A program made the position numbers and the translations under genes. Shown here in pieces: positions 11,429 through 22,864 of a DNA stretch of 64,000 bases. This DNA comes from Ephemerocybe angulata (taxonomy: Eukaryota > Basidiomycota > Agaricomycetes > Agaricales > Psathyrellaceae), in the NCBI GenBank assembly GCA_013368325.1, contig JAACJK010000219.1, forward strand, positions 558,001-622,000, in the 5' to 3' direction. Position 1 is the first letter of the stretch. Each line of letters opens with the position of its first letter. Below the pieces are notes generated by a model. That model was not told the origin of the DNA and ran no database searches. It worked only from the letters and a program-made list of their open reading frames with translations.

Positions 11429-12111
11429 ATGGATCGGATCACCGCCAACCGAATACATTTTCCCCGCAACGAATCGTCTCGCCGAAGCCTAGACGGAGTG
11501 ATCACCAATCGAACCGTTTTCGCCGACATCGATGATGAGTACGGCGAGGAAGGGCGCAATGAACAACAAAGGGAAGGAGGTATAGCAGGCGCTGTTGGGC
11601 ACGTTCGACGACACAATCTGACCCTTCGATAGGTGACTGCCAGGTGGAGGCGCAGCCGCCATATTTCCCATTCACCGACCATACAGCAGCTCGAAAGCCA
11701 AAGCCCGGCCGTCCCAAAGGGACTCAGGGGAAGCCAGGTAATTATGGGTACTCCCTGAAGGATACATTGTGTTGGGATGCGGCTTCCTACAAGATTGTTC
11801 AGGTACGACCTATGGCAGCGGGCTCGGCATCGCTGACTCCAGGCAGAATCGACTCCACAAGTGCGCCGCGAGATTCGACGGGAAGATGCTGTATGAGAAT
11901 CAGAAGGACGTTCTGAAGGACCAATACGTCAAGGAGGTACGCACAATGGATTGGATGCGGCATCACCCGATTGCTTGAGCTGATACGCACAGTTTAGGCG
12001 ACCACCATCTTCCCTTTCCTCAAGGAGTACCCAGATCCTGTCGCCTGGCCAGCAGAAGACTTTGCGCACATGTATCTCAAGAATACTTCCGACGCCGCCA
12101 AGAAGCAGTAG
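11429..12111 (+). CDS. Small basic protein with AT-hook-like motif, transposon-associated type
   Basis: Spliced model 11429-11579, 11633-11802, 11847-11936, 11998-12111, 174 residues; introns 53, 44 and 61 bp. Seen: a KPKPGRPKGTQGKPGNYGYS stretch whose core GRPKG is AT-hook-like, then GYSLKDTLCWDAASYKIVQ, a helical exon (RFDGKMLYENQKDVLKDQY) and a C-terminus TTIFPFLKEYPDPVAWPAED. From memory, small Agaricomycete proteins with this layout (a GY-L--aL-W--- helix, then YPFL, then a W--- final helix) commonly neighbour Plavaka transposases. DNA binding is inference. It ends about 120 bp before the transposase and points the same way. Confidence 0.65.
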
Positions 12112-12230
12112 GAAGCAGGTGACCTGACCATGCGGCTCTGACCCACCTGATTCGGAAATGATAGCTATGTCAGTTTACGGATACACGGGAATGTGATATT
12201 GTACAACAAACCTTTTTGCTCCTTGTTCCC

Positions 12231-15200
12231 ATGACGAGACGCCTCAAGCTCTGCGCCTGCACGATCTGCGCACAGTTCAAATCGACTGACCATGGCAAAG
12301 AGGTGGCGGCGTATTTCTAAGTGCGCAGATGTGGAGAGATCACCAAGACACCAAAACCAGGCGGCGCATCGAAAATTCCCCTGAGGACCGATGTCGACCG
12401 ATTGAGGTCGCCGCCATGCAAGCCACGATGCGGCAGGAGGATCGAATGAATGTCAACGAGGGTATCCTTTTCAACTCTAGTAGGGAAAAGGGGCGAAATC
12501 CTACGGCAGGAAGTAAGAGCTTCGTACACCTGAGTCACATTCTCCTGACTATGAGCAGGCCCTCCAGGTGTTGTTTTCGGGACTGGAGTTCCATTGCACG
12601 GTCAGATTCGAACGAAAGTGCCTCATCTTCATGTGCTTATCCGCAGGTAGATTCATCGGAAGACCTGGCTGAATGGGATCGGCAGCTTGAACAGAGGAGA
12701 AGCGCGTTTCGGGGCCAAATGGATGATATAAGGAACATCGAGTTTGAACCACCCGATCCTGACGATCTTGCGAGCATCCCCCCAATGAAGTACGCCACCA
12801 ACCATCGCATATACGAGTACCAGCATTTTCTCCGCACAGTCCGCAGCGAGATCGAGAAAATCGCGCCTCAGGGCCGGGAGCGGGCGGACTTGAAGAAGAA
12901 GATGCTTAGCATCATCGAGGAGGAGATCTCTCTCGTCCGGTCTTCAGTCCACAGGGCCTGGCAGTCCCAGAGGATGCAGAATGTGAACGCTGGAATCCCG
13001 GGGCAAGTGACAGTTATTCGAGAACGTGAGCGCATTGCTTCCCCCTGTCTGTGCAGGTTTATTGATATGCTGAAGGGAAATGGGGGCGAGGAACGATACC
13101 GAGACCCTTGTTCGCATTCCTAATAACAGTGGTATGCCTCCATTTAGTGGATGGGCTATCGCGAGAATCAAGCAACTATACCTTGGTAATGATGCGAATG
13201 GTTGTCTCCACTTCTTGCATCCTGTTCGCCCGTAGGTGCGGGCTGAAGCAGGGACCGGTGCCCGATCCGCTGAGCCTCGTCTCCGACGGACAACCCTGGC
13301 CCAAGGACATCAGAAGTGCCATCGAGGCCCTGGAGGTCGACCCTGAGACCGTCACAATGGCGCACTGCAAATCCTGTCGTTCCGTCTACCCCCCATCCTC
13401 AGACACCACTGCCCCGTTCCCAACTTTCTGTTCGCACAGACTGTTCCCCAGTAGTCCGGCGTGCGGCGAAAGACTGACGAAGGAAGACCCCCGTGGAAAG
13501 CAAACCCCCATCCATCCCTTCCTCTACCAACCCATGGAGACGTGGCTCAATCGCTTACTATCGAGGAAGGGGATCGTCGAGGAGATGCACAAAGTCACAG
13601 CCTCCTGGCGCCGCAATGTCGACAAGGTTACAGATATGATATGGGGCGAGTCCCTCCAGAACCTCTGCGGCCCAGATGGCCAGCCTTTCATGGCTGCCCC
13701 GGTCGGAGAACTGCGCCTTGCGTTCACGCTGAACATTGACTGGTTCAATCCTTTCGGGCGTAGGACGGCGGGGAAGCACGCGTCGGTTGGTGGGATATAC
13801 ATGGTGTGCATGAACTTGCCGATCCACTTGAGGTATCGCGTGGAGAACGTGTACCTCGTCGGCATCATTCCAGGACCCCACGAGCCGAATGTGAATCAGA
13901 TGAACCCTGCCCTCCGACCACTGGTGGATTCGCTCCTACGGTTCTGGGAACAGGGCGTATTTTTCAGCAGGACGGCATTTCATAGGAACGGCTGCCTGGT
14001 TCGAGCGATAGTCGCGGCTCTCGTCTGCGACATTCCGGGCATGAGAAAGACTGCGGGCTTCGCGGGTCACGCAGCCGATCTTTTCTGCTCATTCTGCAAA
14101 CTACTCAGAAAGGATATGCACAACTTCGAGAAGGACAGTTGGGAGCCGCGGACTAGGGAAGGCCACATGGCTGATGCACTGAGGTATAAGCGAGCGGCGG
14201 ACGCATTCACGAGGAAGAAGGAGTTCGACGAGAATGGCGTGCGATGGTCCGAGCTGCTTCGACTGCCCTATTGGAACCCTTTGGAATTCGCCGTGGTCGA
14301 CTCAATGCACAACCTCTTCCTGAATAACTGCAAGAACCACTGCCGGAAGATATGGGGAATGGACGCTGGGGAAGCGCCCCACAAGAAGATGCACCCGCAT
14401 AGCACGGCCCAGCAGCAGAAGGAGATTGAGCGTTTGGAGAAGGCTATAGAAAAAGGTCAGCAAAGCGAAGCCGAGAAGGTACGGAAGTCGTACCTGGAGA
14501 TTTTCGCCATCATGAATCTGGTGGAAACGCCAGTCGACAAACCGACCAAGAAGCAATTAGCAGAAGCTCTAATCCAATGGGTTAGTTTGTCTTGGTCACC
14601 ACAAGGGTTCTAAACTGACCTTACCTGATGGTAGAGGCGCGAAAATCGGGCAGCGGTAATGGCCATTCCGCCACCTCTCCCCAATCCCGTCTATCAATAC
14701 CCACTGCCAGGCGACCAAAAGGCAACCCTGGACGCTTTGATCATCGGCGAAGTGGTGAAAGACATGAAAAAGACAACGCTCCCGAGCTGGATCACCCCAC
14801 CGCCTCGTAGCCTTGGCACCAAGAGTCAAGGGAAGCTCTCTGCCGATCAATGGAGGACGATATGCACCATCAGCCTGGTGATTACTCTTGTTCGATTATG
14901 GGGTGGTCAAGCGAGGATGAGGCCCCAGCTTGAGAACTTTCTCGCTCTTGTTGCAGCTATTCGATACGCTACAAGACGATCGGTCAGCCCCGAATCGATA
15001 ACGGTAGTCGAGGAACAATTGTTGATTTACCTGCGAGGACTCGTCGAACTCTTCTCCACCGACGTGCTCACAGTCAACCACCACCTATCTCTCCACCTCC
15101 CCGACTTCCTACGCAAGTTGGGGCCCGTGCATGGGTGGTGGACCTTCGCATTCGAAAGGTATAACGGCATTATCCAAAGGTTTAAAACTAATAGCAAGTT

Positions 15201-16024
15201 CGGTAAGCATCCTCTCTGAAAAATGATACGAAAGCGGTACTGACGGATTCGCTAGGCGAGCTCGAGTCCACGTTCATGAGGACATTCTGTCGGGGAGGAA
15301 ACCTGAGGGCTATGCTGGCAGACCTTCCGAAGGGCGAAGATGGACTTCAGGATGAGATCACGACGACCTTCGATCAATTTTTCCCGACGCAGTTCAAGGG
15401 TACCCTGAGCTCTGACTTGCTCAGCCTCGGAGCAGACGGGAAGGTGGAAACGGACAGTCGCTGGGCTGTTGGGGGGGATGTTTACATTCTCCCCGCTCCG
15501 ATCCATGAAGTCGTCTCCCTAAGAGTCTCCGAGATATCAGGCAGTGCGCTTCACGGCCGACAGGCGCAGGGGATGAAACGGCTGAAGATCGGTGGATTAG
15601 ATTTCACAACATTCAAGGAGTCGAAGGGAAACTCACACATCCTTTTCCAAACCAAAGATGCCGCGGGGCGCATCGTGACAGCAGCAGGTCGAATTGAAAC
15701 AATCTTCCGGCATCGACATACTCCGGAGGGGTCCCAGCAGCCGGTAACAGTCACCTTCTTGTCTGTCTCGCGATTCTGCGAGCTTGAGGAAGAAGACTAC
15801 GCCATCGATCTCTACAGGCAGTTCCCTCTCCTGGACGTGCGTCTCTGCTATGACAGGTTCGCAGATGAGCCATGTATCATCATGGGTAACGAAATCGTCA
15901 CTCACATAGCGACCTGCCCACTGACAATGGACGATACCGAATTCCGGGCGATTCTGAACATCGACCGAGTAAGCTCCGTTCCCTCGCTCGTTTGGTACGG
16001 TATTGATTGTTGCTCTAGAATTGA
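12231..16024 (+). CDS. Plavaka-type (CACTA/EnSpm-like, Tnp2-related) transposase, probable N-terminal frameshift
   Basis: Exons resolved from 12329: to 13025, 13076-14580, 14635-15202, 15256-15968, 16019-16024 (introns 50-54 bp). Diagnostic segments are a Cys cluster at the N-terminus (KLCACTICAQF, at 12249), DPETVTMAHCKSCRSVYPPS, the GGIYMVCMNLPIHLRYR core, VGIIPGPHEPNVNQMNPALR, LPYWNPLEFAVVDSMHNLFL and HGWWTFAFERYNGIIQRFK. The protein ends LNIDRN, as many fungal Tnp2-like proteins do. Family knowledge: a DDE-type transposase moving CACTA-like elements. The Cys cluster and the rest are in different frames: TAA at about 12318 interrupts what would read on into FLSAQMWRDHQD after a 2-base shift. 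No intron of workable size fixes this, so the copy may be inactive. Extra introns between 12440 and 12660 are possible. Confidence 0.85.
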
Positions 16025-16129
16025 AATGGGGGAAAGGCGGTATCGATGCCCGAGGCCTACGAATGCATTTGTTAGACGAGCTGGTGAGGAAGAGAAACTT
16101 GACTGATGAGACCCGAACTACATACCCGT

Positions 16130-17140
16130 TGTCTTCGATATTCGATATGCGCCTTCTTTTACGCGCCAGCTTCAAAAGACCATTACAATCCTGCAAAATC
16201 AAATCTTGTCAGTTTCGGAATGCAATAAGAGATGTGAAGACGCACTTCCTGAGCGCACCCAGTGTTTAAGCTCCAACGTCGCCTGATAAGCGCCCACAGC
16301 CTCATAGCCAGCGGGTGCGCAAGAGGGATGAGGAAGGGAGGCCCCATGCCTGAATGTGTCAGGATAGAGTCTTCCCGTTCCCGTCCGGTCATTCAGAGAA
16401 GCTTGAAAGGCGGTAGCCTCTGCGCGAGTCAACGCAACAAGAGGGAAGCGCGAGAGTGGTATGCGCGCCCGCGCCTGCAATCCGTGGACGATTCCGGGTG
16501 TGGATTCAAGAACCGGGGCAGGCGCTTCAGCGGCATGGTAAAAGGGTGAGATGCTGGTATTTTTTGTCCTCTGCTCTCCGACCACGGGTGTGACTTCGAA
16601 TATCGAAACGCAGCACCCATGGCCATAGTTCTGACGATGGCGGGAAGGGGGAGAGATGAGAGACTTGATTGGAGCGTTGGCGAGGCGACATCTCTTCCGG
16701 GTGGAGCGGTATATTTTTGCTTCCCTACCGCCGGTGCTCTTCGAATATCGAAATAAGACACCATTGGTAACCAGGACCTGCCTTCGGTCCATGGCTCGAG
16801 TGGGTCACACTGAGGCACTTATTCGCCTCAATGGACCATATCGAAAGAGAGGCTGCTTCGAATATCGAAATGCATCAACTCAGACGACTTTAGGGTATGG
16901 GGAGTGGAGGTACGAGGAGAAGCAGCGTTGGCAAGAATTGATGGGCGCTCCCGGATACACAGTCAGCCCGTGATTCAACCACACAGCCACACACACGCGG
17001 CATCAATCATATTGTGATTCAATTATTGCGGGGACTCGCGATCATCCCAAGTTAAACCTCGACCTGCATGTACTCGAAATTCGAGGCTGCAGACGTCCAT
17101 ACCTTCCACTTTCTGAAGGATATTCGAAATTCGAAGTTCC
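16130..17140. repeat. Cluster of palindromic TTCGAA-type repeats between transposase and accessory gene
   Basis: Near-identical copies of CTTCGAATATCGAAA lie at about 16594, 16739 and 16855. The related palindromes CTCGAAATTCGAG (17073) and ATTCGAAATTCGAAG (17122) follow, and TTCGATATTCGATAT stands at about 16134. They fill the gap between the transposase stop and the start of the accessory gene. CACTA-type elements carry subterminal repeats bound by their transposase; that these are such sites is inference. Confidence 0.6.
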
Positions 17141-17171
17141 CTCTGCTATCTACCCCGCATCCTGAACATAA

Positions 17172-20035
17172 ATGGAAGTCGCTCCTGCACTTGGACGTGT
17201 TCAAGATGTAAACGGGGAGACTTATTACTCCCCTAATAGCCTCATTGACGCCCATCTCGAACTGGAGCTCAAGTCCGACGACCTCACCAACCCTTTCAAG
17301 CCCGGGAGCGCTAGAGAATCGAGCATCCGGTACAAAGATCTCGTCCACCCTCGCCCTTGGTCGATGGCGTTCGGCTGGATCGCCTTCATCCCCGTCAACC
17401 CTTGGTATCTTTCTCGCCCAGGACCCTTCCTCTCCGTCTTGTCGACGCTACCTCCCGTCCTGCACTTCTCCGATAATAGAAGGAGCTCGCATGGTTACCG
17501 CATTCCAAATGCCAATGACTGGATTACGTTGGAGAGGGAGCTGTACGACGCAGTAACGGCGCTTCGTGGAAAGTACCATCTCCCATGTGTCCTCCCTTTC
17601 CTTCCCAACGCGGTGGGATACAACGAAATGTACAGCTCAAAGAAAGTCCTCAAATCTCAAGTACTCAAGGCACGCGAGTGGTTTCTGGTCTGGCTCGCGG
17701 CGCTCTCATTCTTGATCGCGGCTGCGAAGGCGCCATTCGACCCGACCGAGAGGAAGGGTAAAGGGTATCCGGAATGGCGTAGCGTATTGGAATCGTCCGG
17801 GCTCAAGCCTTCATGGATCGATGACCTTCTCTCATCCCCCGTGTGCGATCCTCGGCCAGAGAACCGACGTGTAGGTTGCATCCTCAACCTCCTCAATCCC
17901 GTCCCAGGTCAACCGAGTCTTCAATGGTTCATCGACAACGGTATACCTGTGTGGTATCGCTGGGGTCCCAAGGAGAAGGCTGCAGCCGTGGATGACAAGT
18001 ATGTCGCGAGCTTTCGCCCACTTAACGCCCGAGGACGAGGTATGCTTGCGATTCTTTTATCTTTCGCCACCTTTCATGCTGACGGCGTCTTTTTTTTTCT
18101 GTTTCACTCAAGAGGGAGAATGTACGTCGCTTTGGTCTGTCCTTTTCTTTCTTACGATCGATGCTGACCTGGCATCCTAGTTGATTCGCAGATGCTGGCT
18201 CCGCTCCCGCCACCGAACTCCGAATTGCCCAAGGCTCCGGCTCCACGTCCAGAACCTACCTGGGTTGCATTTTTCCGAGAGAGGGAGGAGAAGCACAAGA
18301 AGATACTGGAGAAGGAAACGCCAGTGGCTCGCCAACGCCGAGAGAATCGATTACGGGATCCTCCTACCACTTCTGCGCCAGTCTTCGAATGGTGGCCATC
18401 TGAAAGCGACCCTTCCAAATACGAGCGGGTCCCAGTCTCAGCCAAATGGAGGGCAGATACGTTGACAAGCTATGGCACGAAGCAAACACGATACGATCCT
18501 TTCTACAACGAATGGGACTGTTGCGACCAATTTGGAGACGATGATCCAGACAGCGACGAGGATGACGATGACATTCGACCTCCAACAAATCCAGAGGCAG
18601 TCGCTCCTAGCACCGATCTGGACATGCAGCTGCCTGTGGTTGGCCCAGAACCCGCAAGCCCAAATGCCGACAGAGAAACGATACCCCCCATTAACAACTC
18701 AGAACCCCCAGTCCTCGACATCAATCCAGAACCTCTACCACCTGTCCTCGAGGCGACATTGACGCAAACCGAAACCCATTCCCTTCCTCCGCCAGTCTCA
18801 TATCAAGAAACTGATCGTCCAAGCGAGCTATTCATCGACGCCGAAACATACTCGAGGATGACATGTGATCTCTCACTGCAGGCTGAAGAAGTCTTTAGGC
18901 CGTATTACGGTTATCGCCTCCCCCTCCCTGGGGCAGCCATTCCGGTTTACGAGAGGACAGCCCGCGGGAAAGATCTCATCATCAGGCTATTGGGATATGG
19001 GGGTGCTATCGACCCGGAGTCGCATTGGTTCACGACAGATCACTACAATTCTGTCCAGCACTTCTTCAACTCTCTCTCCACCCGTCAACCAACTTGGCCC
19101 GGTACCTGGGATCTTCGAAACGACTGCCCCACTCCTGTGCAACTATCCCCTCGATTCAAAACGATTCGCAAGATCCCACTTCCACACGCATCGAAAACGG
19201 ACCAATATGATCAAATCGCCCAGTACTTCGTTTTCGATGACCCCGACCCCGTCCATCCTTGGAAGTTCGGCGTTCCCCTAGCTGCCTCGGCGCTGCTCGC
19301 CTGCCGTTTATCCCAATCTTGCACCAACGAGGATCTTGCTTTCTACTTCGCTCAACGAGGTATTGGGTTTCGCACCTTCTTTCCATTCACTTCACCTCAG
19401 CGGCCTCTCCGCGCACCGTTGCTTCTGGAGATACCTCAAAGGAAGTTTGATCATCTCTTCTCAAAGCAAGATTATGATAGTTACATCCATCAGAGGACTA
19501 TCCTCCTAGGCCGATCACACATGCAGGCCGCTCTCAAGCGTGGTGGAATCGTCTGGCGGCTCGCACTTTCGACCTTGGGACTGTCGAATGTAACCCAGCC
19601 CCCTTCCCATTCAAACGCAGTTCATACTATTTGCCTCCCGGGCGAAGAATACACAGACGATGCATTGACAACAATTGAGATGGATCTTATTTGTGGAGTA
19701 TATGAATGTGTATCAAGTGAGTACCCCCTCGTTATTACATCTGTCTTTGAACTTAATCAACGCTAGGCGATGGAAAGCAGCGGGCACTGAAGTCCTGGTG
19801 GCCGTCAGCAAGGTATTACGAGAAGGATGAATGCGGGGAGAACTACGGGTACTGGAATGGTCGTCGCGAAGCCTGGTACTCCAAGCGACTCCGAGATATC
19901 GAAAAAGGCGAGAGCTGTCCTCAACCTATGACCTACACAGCGTGGAAGAGTTCGCAGCACGGGCCGAGTCCCATCCGCCAATTTCACTCGCACATCGAAC
20001 GTTCTTCAGCTCAGCTTCTTGATGGTACCCTCTAG
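17172..20035 (+). CDS. Plavaka-associated accessory protein (WYRWG / SWWPSARYYE family)
   Basis: Exons 17172-18039, 18113-18121, 18181-19716, 19767-20035: 893 residues. The second exon is only 9 bp. The N-terminal 290 residues include PWSMAFGWIAFIPVNPWYLS and PVWYRWGPKEK. Near residue 320 a basic helix follows (FFREREEKHKKILEKE...RQRRENR), then YDPFYNEWDCCDQF, an acidic Pro-rich linker (residues about 400-520) and a C-terminal domain ending SWWPSARYYEKDECGENYGY and WKSSQHGPSPIRQFH. From memory this layout is a large Agaricomycete family repeatedly found next to Plavaka-type transposases. Its biochemical role is unknown to me; the basic helix and acidic linker suggest a nuclear partner. It starts 1.15 kb after the transposase in the same direction and looks intact. 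Confidence 0.8.
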
Positions 20036-20943
20036 CACTTCAGTACGAGTCCCTTGGACATTAGCATCTCAAGTAGTATACGACGCATCCATATATTATA
20101 TACTCTACACTTCTGACTCAATCGTCGGAACCCTGAATCACACTGCATCTTGACGGGAACTTTGAATCGCGCGACACGCCGTTTTGTAGCTAAGGTGATG
20201 TTTTATATGAGACATAGTATGCCTACATGTGTACTTACCCTTCAGTCGAGCGCGCACTCGAGATCTGAACTAAGCCTTTGCCGCACCTGCGAGTTGATTC
20301 TTCAGGAATCAGCGGCAGTTCGCTGAGCTGATCCGCTGGCCGCTGGGACTAGCGCATGGAGGTAAGCCCGGCATGTGGTCGATTTGTAATCGCATTTCTG
20401 GCACAAGATGTTACTTGACTTCCGGGACATGAAACCGCCCGAGATAACCTGTTGATAGCATTTGTTTCTTTGCTACTATGTAAGTTAGTATCTCGAAGAA
20501 ATAAGCAACCAGTTTGAAACGTCGAAAAATCCGACATTCCATACAATGACATAAGTTAATATAGTCTCGCTTTTCTTACAGGCCGCTTACAGTCAAAGAG
20601 ATGCACTTTTTAGACAACATTTTCAACTAGATTGTTTCAGTGGAGGTTTATCTATTTTAAGTATGGCAATGGTAGAATGTATTCCTACCCCAAGACGGGT
20701 TATTTTCTCAGGGGACTTGATGGCCTGCATTGCACCCAATGCCCCTTGTGAATCCGATTGTCCGTAATGTTTAAGCTAACCGCCGAAAAAGTACAGGTTT
20801 TGTGCGCGCACGGAGGAAATATACGAATTGATGCTGGGGCAAGGGCATCGAAGTCGAAGCGAGGCGTGTCCAGATGTCCCAGCTTCAACTTGGGAATACG
20901 TGATTCTACTACTATACAGCTTCACCGCACACTCCTCTCAATC
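20036..20943. other. Gene-free spacer between transposon domain and F-box cluster
   Basis: No coding exon is supported. The left part (to about 20,700) is AT-richer with short TA-rich runs near 20,085-20,110. From about 20,720 the sequence matches, inverted, the region just downstream of P8 (50,065-50,210). The junction near 20.7 kb therefore marks the edge of the duplicated arm. Confidence 0.6.
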
Positions 20944-22158
20944 TCACATGTAATCGGAATCGGATATGTAAGAGACCTCCCGACCGCTCAGAGCGAATGG
21001 AGAATGTAGAAACTTGGTAAACTCCTCAGTTGAACCCCAAAATCTTTTCGGGGACAAGTTGATAGGAAGTCCAAGAACCCTCACGTCTAGTGTGAGGGAT
21101 CTCGGCCATGCGACGGGATCATCTCTCCACTCTTTCAGCTATATGTAGTATTAATGAGCTAATCCTTGAGAGGTACTAGAGAAGCGTATGGCGTACCGTG
21201 TCATCGGAGTAACGTAGTAACAATTGAAGGTTGCTAAGTTTGACAAAGAGTCTTGCGACAGCGGCGATGAACGCCTTGAAGATCTCCTTTGACGGGACGT
21301 GCTCAAGGTGCACGGAAACATCCGTTACTTGGTCAGCCCTGGGGCAAAGAGCCATGACATTGCATTCTAACGCTTTCCAGAGAATAACGTCGAAATTTCG
21401 TGCTTGGTGGAGACTGAGAAGTTCGGGTGCCAAGGTGACTTCTGGCTTGTGTGCATACCTGTGGTGCCTCAGGACAATAGCGATTAACGGATGGTCTTTG
21501 ATGGATTTTAGGAGTGACTTCGGTGACTGTGTGCCTTTGTAGTAAGTCTCCACATCGATGACCCCGAGGACAGTCAAACCCCTCTGGGCTTCTACGATCG
21601 CACCGAAGTCGACGTGATCGTCCATAAAAAGCGTATTGAGCTGGAAGTATCCTGCACTGTGCCTTCATCATTATCCTGTCAGCTGAAGTGGATAGAGGTG
21701 GGCGCACCACAGCATACTGGACACACCGGCAGTGTACTTTTCCAGGTCGTCCCGCAAATGAATCCGAAGATCCTTTAGGTTCTTCAAAGCTGGGGCCGAG
21801 GATACGAGTCTCTCCACAACCAACGAATCAGTTGGGTACTCAGACTCATCGAACTCGAGGCTGAGGAACTTCACATAGCCGGCTTTCGTCGTGTCGGTGG
21901 CCAGAGTCTCGAAAACGCCCACTTGCCACTGCTTGGAAGCCCTAACAGCAACATGTGCGTACAGTAGTTTCTCCGCGTGGAATCGAAACTCTTTGTTGAC
22001 CAGTGGTAGGTGTCGGAGTGATCCAGGAGGGCAAAAACCCACGATCGCACTATTGAGCTCTGGGGGCAGTTGAACCCGTCCCTGGCGGCGTTGGATCGAC
22101 TATCAGCCACGATTCAGAACACTGCAGAGGGTACAGTACGGACCGAAGTTGCTTTCAT
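20944..22158 (-). CDS. F-box-like protein P1 (class A of the clustered family)
   Basis: Exons 22158-22144, 22081-21708, 21656-21197, 21138-20944: 347 residues. Exon 2 encodes the F-box-like N-terminus (VQLPPELNSAIVGFCPPGSL, then LPLVNKEFRFHAEKLLYAHV). The rest alternates Leu/Val-rich strands and helices like a divergent LRR/solenoid: KFLSLEFDESEYPTDS, KNLKDLRIHLRDDL, VLGVIDVETYYKG, PELLSLHQARNFDVILW, DVSVHLEHVPSKEIFKAFIA. F-box proteins normally tether targets to SCF ubiquitin ligases through Skp1; whether this motif binds Skp1 is not shown. The donor of intron 1 (GTCCGT) is weak and P8 has GTCAGT there. Closest relative in the window is P8, its inverted copy. Confidence 0.75.
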
Positions 22159-22310
22159 GGAACTGAGATGGAGGTCGCCGTGGCACGGAAACACGAGATA
22201 AGTGAGAGAAGTTCTTTAATATTAGGACCAGCGGCACATGTGTGTAGCTGTGGGGTATTGTGGGCCACAGTTTGTGGGGACAGCGCCCATTTGCCGCGCC
22301 GATTTCCGGC

Positions 22311-22320
22311 GGGCGCTTAA
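22311..22320 (+). promoter_or_regulatory. GGGCGCTTAA decamer upstream of P1
   Basis: One of six exact copies in the window, here about 150 bp upstream of the P1 start codon, at the edge of the duplicated promoter block. A role is inferred only from recurrence. Confidence 0.35.
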
Positions 22321-22515
22321 TTTACTGCCTTCTCGTCCCAGACGTTAAGGAACCCCTTGAAGTCGCGGTCGCTGATGTTACCTGCCTGTTGCAAATGGCG
22401 TATGGCCCCAATGGCGGAATCGAAGCAATTTGTGAACCCCGAATGCTTGTTCCCACTTCTTGAAAGTCGTTTTGGACCATCGAGCACAGGGGCGTTGCAC
22501 TTAGCGTAACACAAA
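22320..22515 (-). pseudogene. Fragment of the secreted S-family gene (S4)
   Basis: Minus-strand frame reads NCFDSAIGAIRHLQQAGNIS and DRDFKGFLNVWDEKAVN, matching the NCLDSAVLAMSLLKGRGYIS and DTDYSNFSQYWRAF region of S1. Just upstream another frame holds FQEVGTSIRG, matching FQEVRLSKVR of S1, so a frameshift separates them. The signal peptide, first domain and basic tail are missing. It sits between the ERV2-like fragment and P1. Confidence 0.7.
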
Positions 22516-22554
22516 AATTCGAACCACCGATTGCAGCACCAAAAATGTACAAAC

Positions 22555-22745
22555 GTCGAAGTTCAGTGTAAGCCAAGTCAACCATCCCAGCCCAAACCCG
22601 ATCACAACCACATACCCTCATCTAACCCTCATCCCCCTCTTAACATATCAATCCCCGTCAGATCATCATGCGTCCCCTCCTCCTCATCCAACACACCACC
22701 CTCCACCACCCCCTCACCCCCCTTCCTCGGCCCACTCCTAAGCTT
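22555..22745 (-). pseudogene. Displaced 3' fragment of the ERV2-like gene
   Basis: The minus strand matches the last exon and 3' flank of the ERV2-like gene (about 48,375-48,550). Recognisable pieces are the codons for the acidic tail (GGDVVVEGGVLDEEEGTHDD), the stop region and the following tgggtttgggctgggatggt. It has no CxxC or FAD-binding region, so it cannot encode an oxidase. It shows that the ancestral duplicated unit began inside the ERV2-like gene. Confidence 0.8.
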
Positions 22746-22864
22746 CGCATTATGTATAGCTGCTTCGCCAGGATCCAAAAGCCTTCAGTGGGGTGAGAAC
22801 CCACGGAGCGGTGTGAGTGCCGCCCCGAATCCCTTCGAGCGAATGTATGTAGAAACTTGGTTCC

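Larger units (their letters stand above)
20720..22320. repeat. Inverted-duplication arm, segment 1 (partner 48705-50215)
   Basis: Contains P1 with its promoter and downstream flank. Read on the minus strand it matches the plus strand from TTAAGCGCCC at 48,708 through P8 to about 50,210, including non-coding sequence such as the flank around 20,900 (tcccagcttcaacttgggaa), which pairs with ttcccaagttgaagcaggga near 50,107. Confidence 0.85.

Noticed and set aside
12112..12230. Possible terminal repeat of the transposon between gene F and the transposase
   Set aside because: No CACTA/CACTG end with an inverted partner could be found by eye here or near 16-20 kb.
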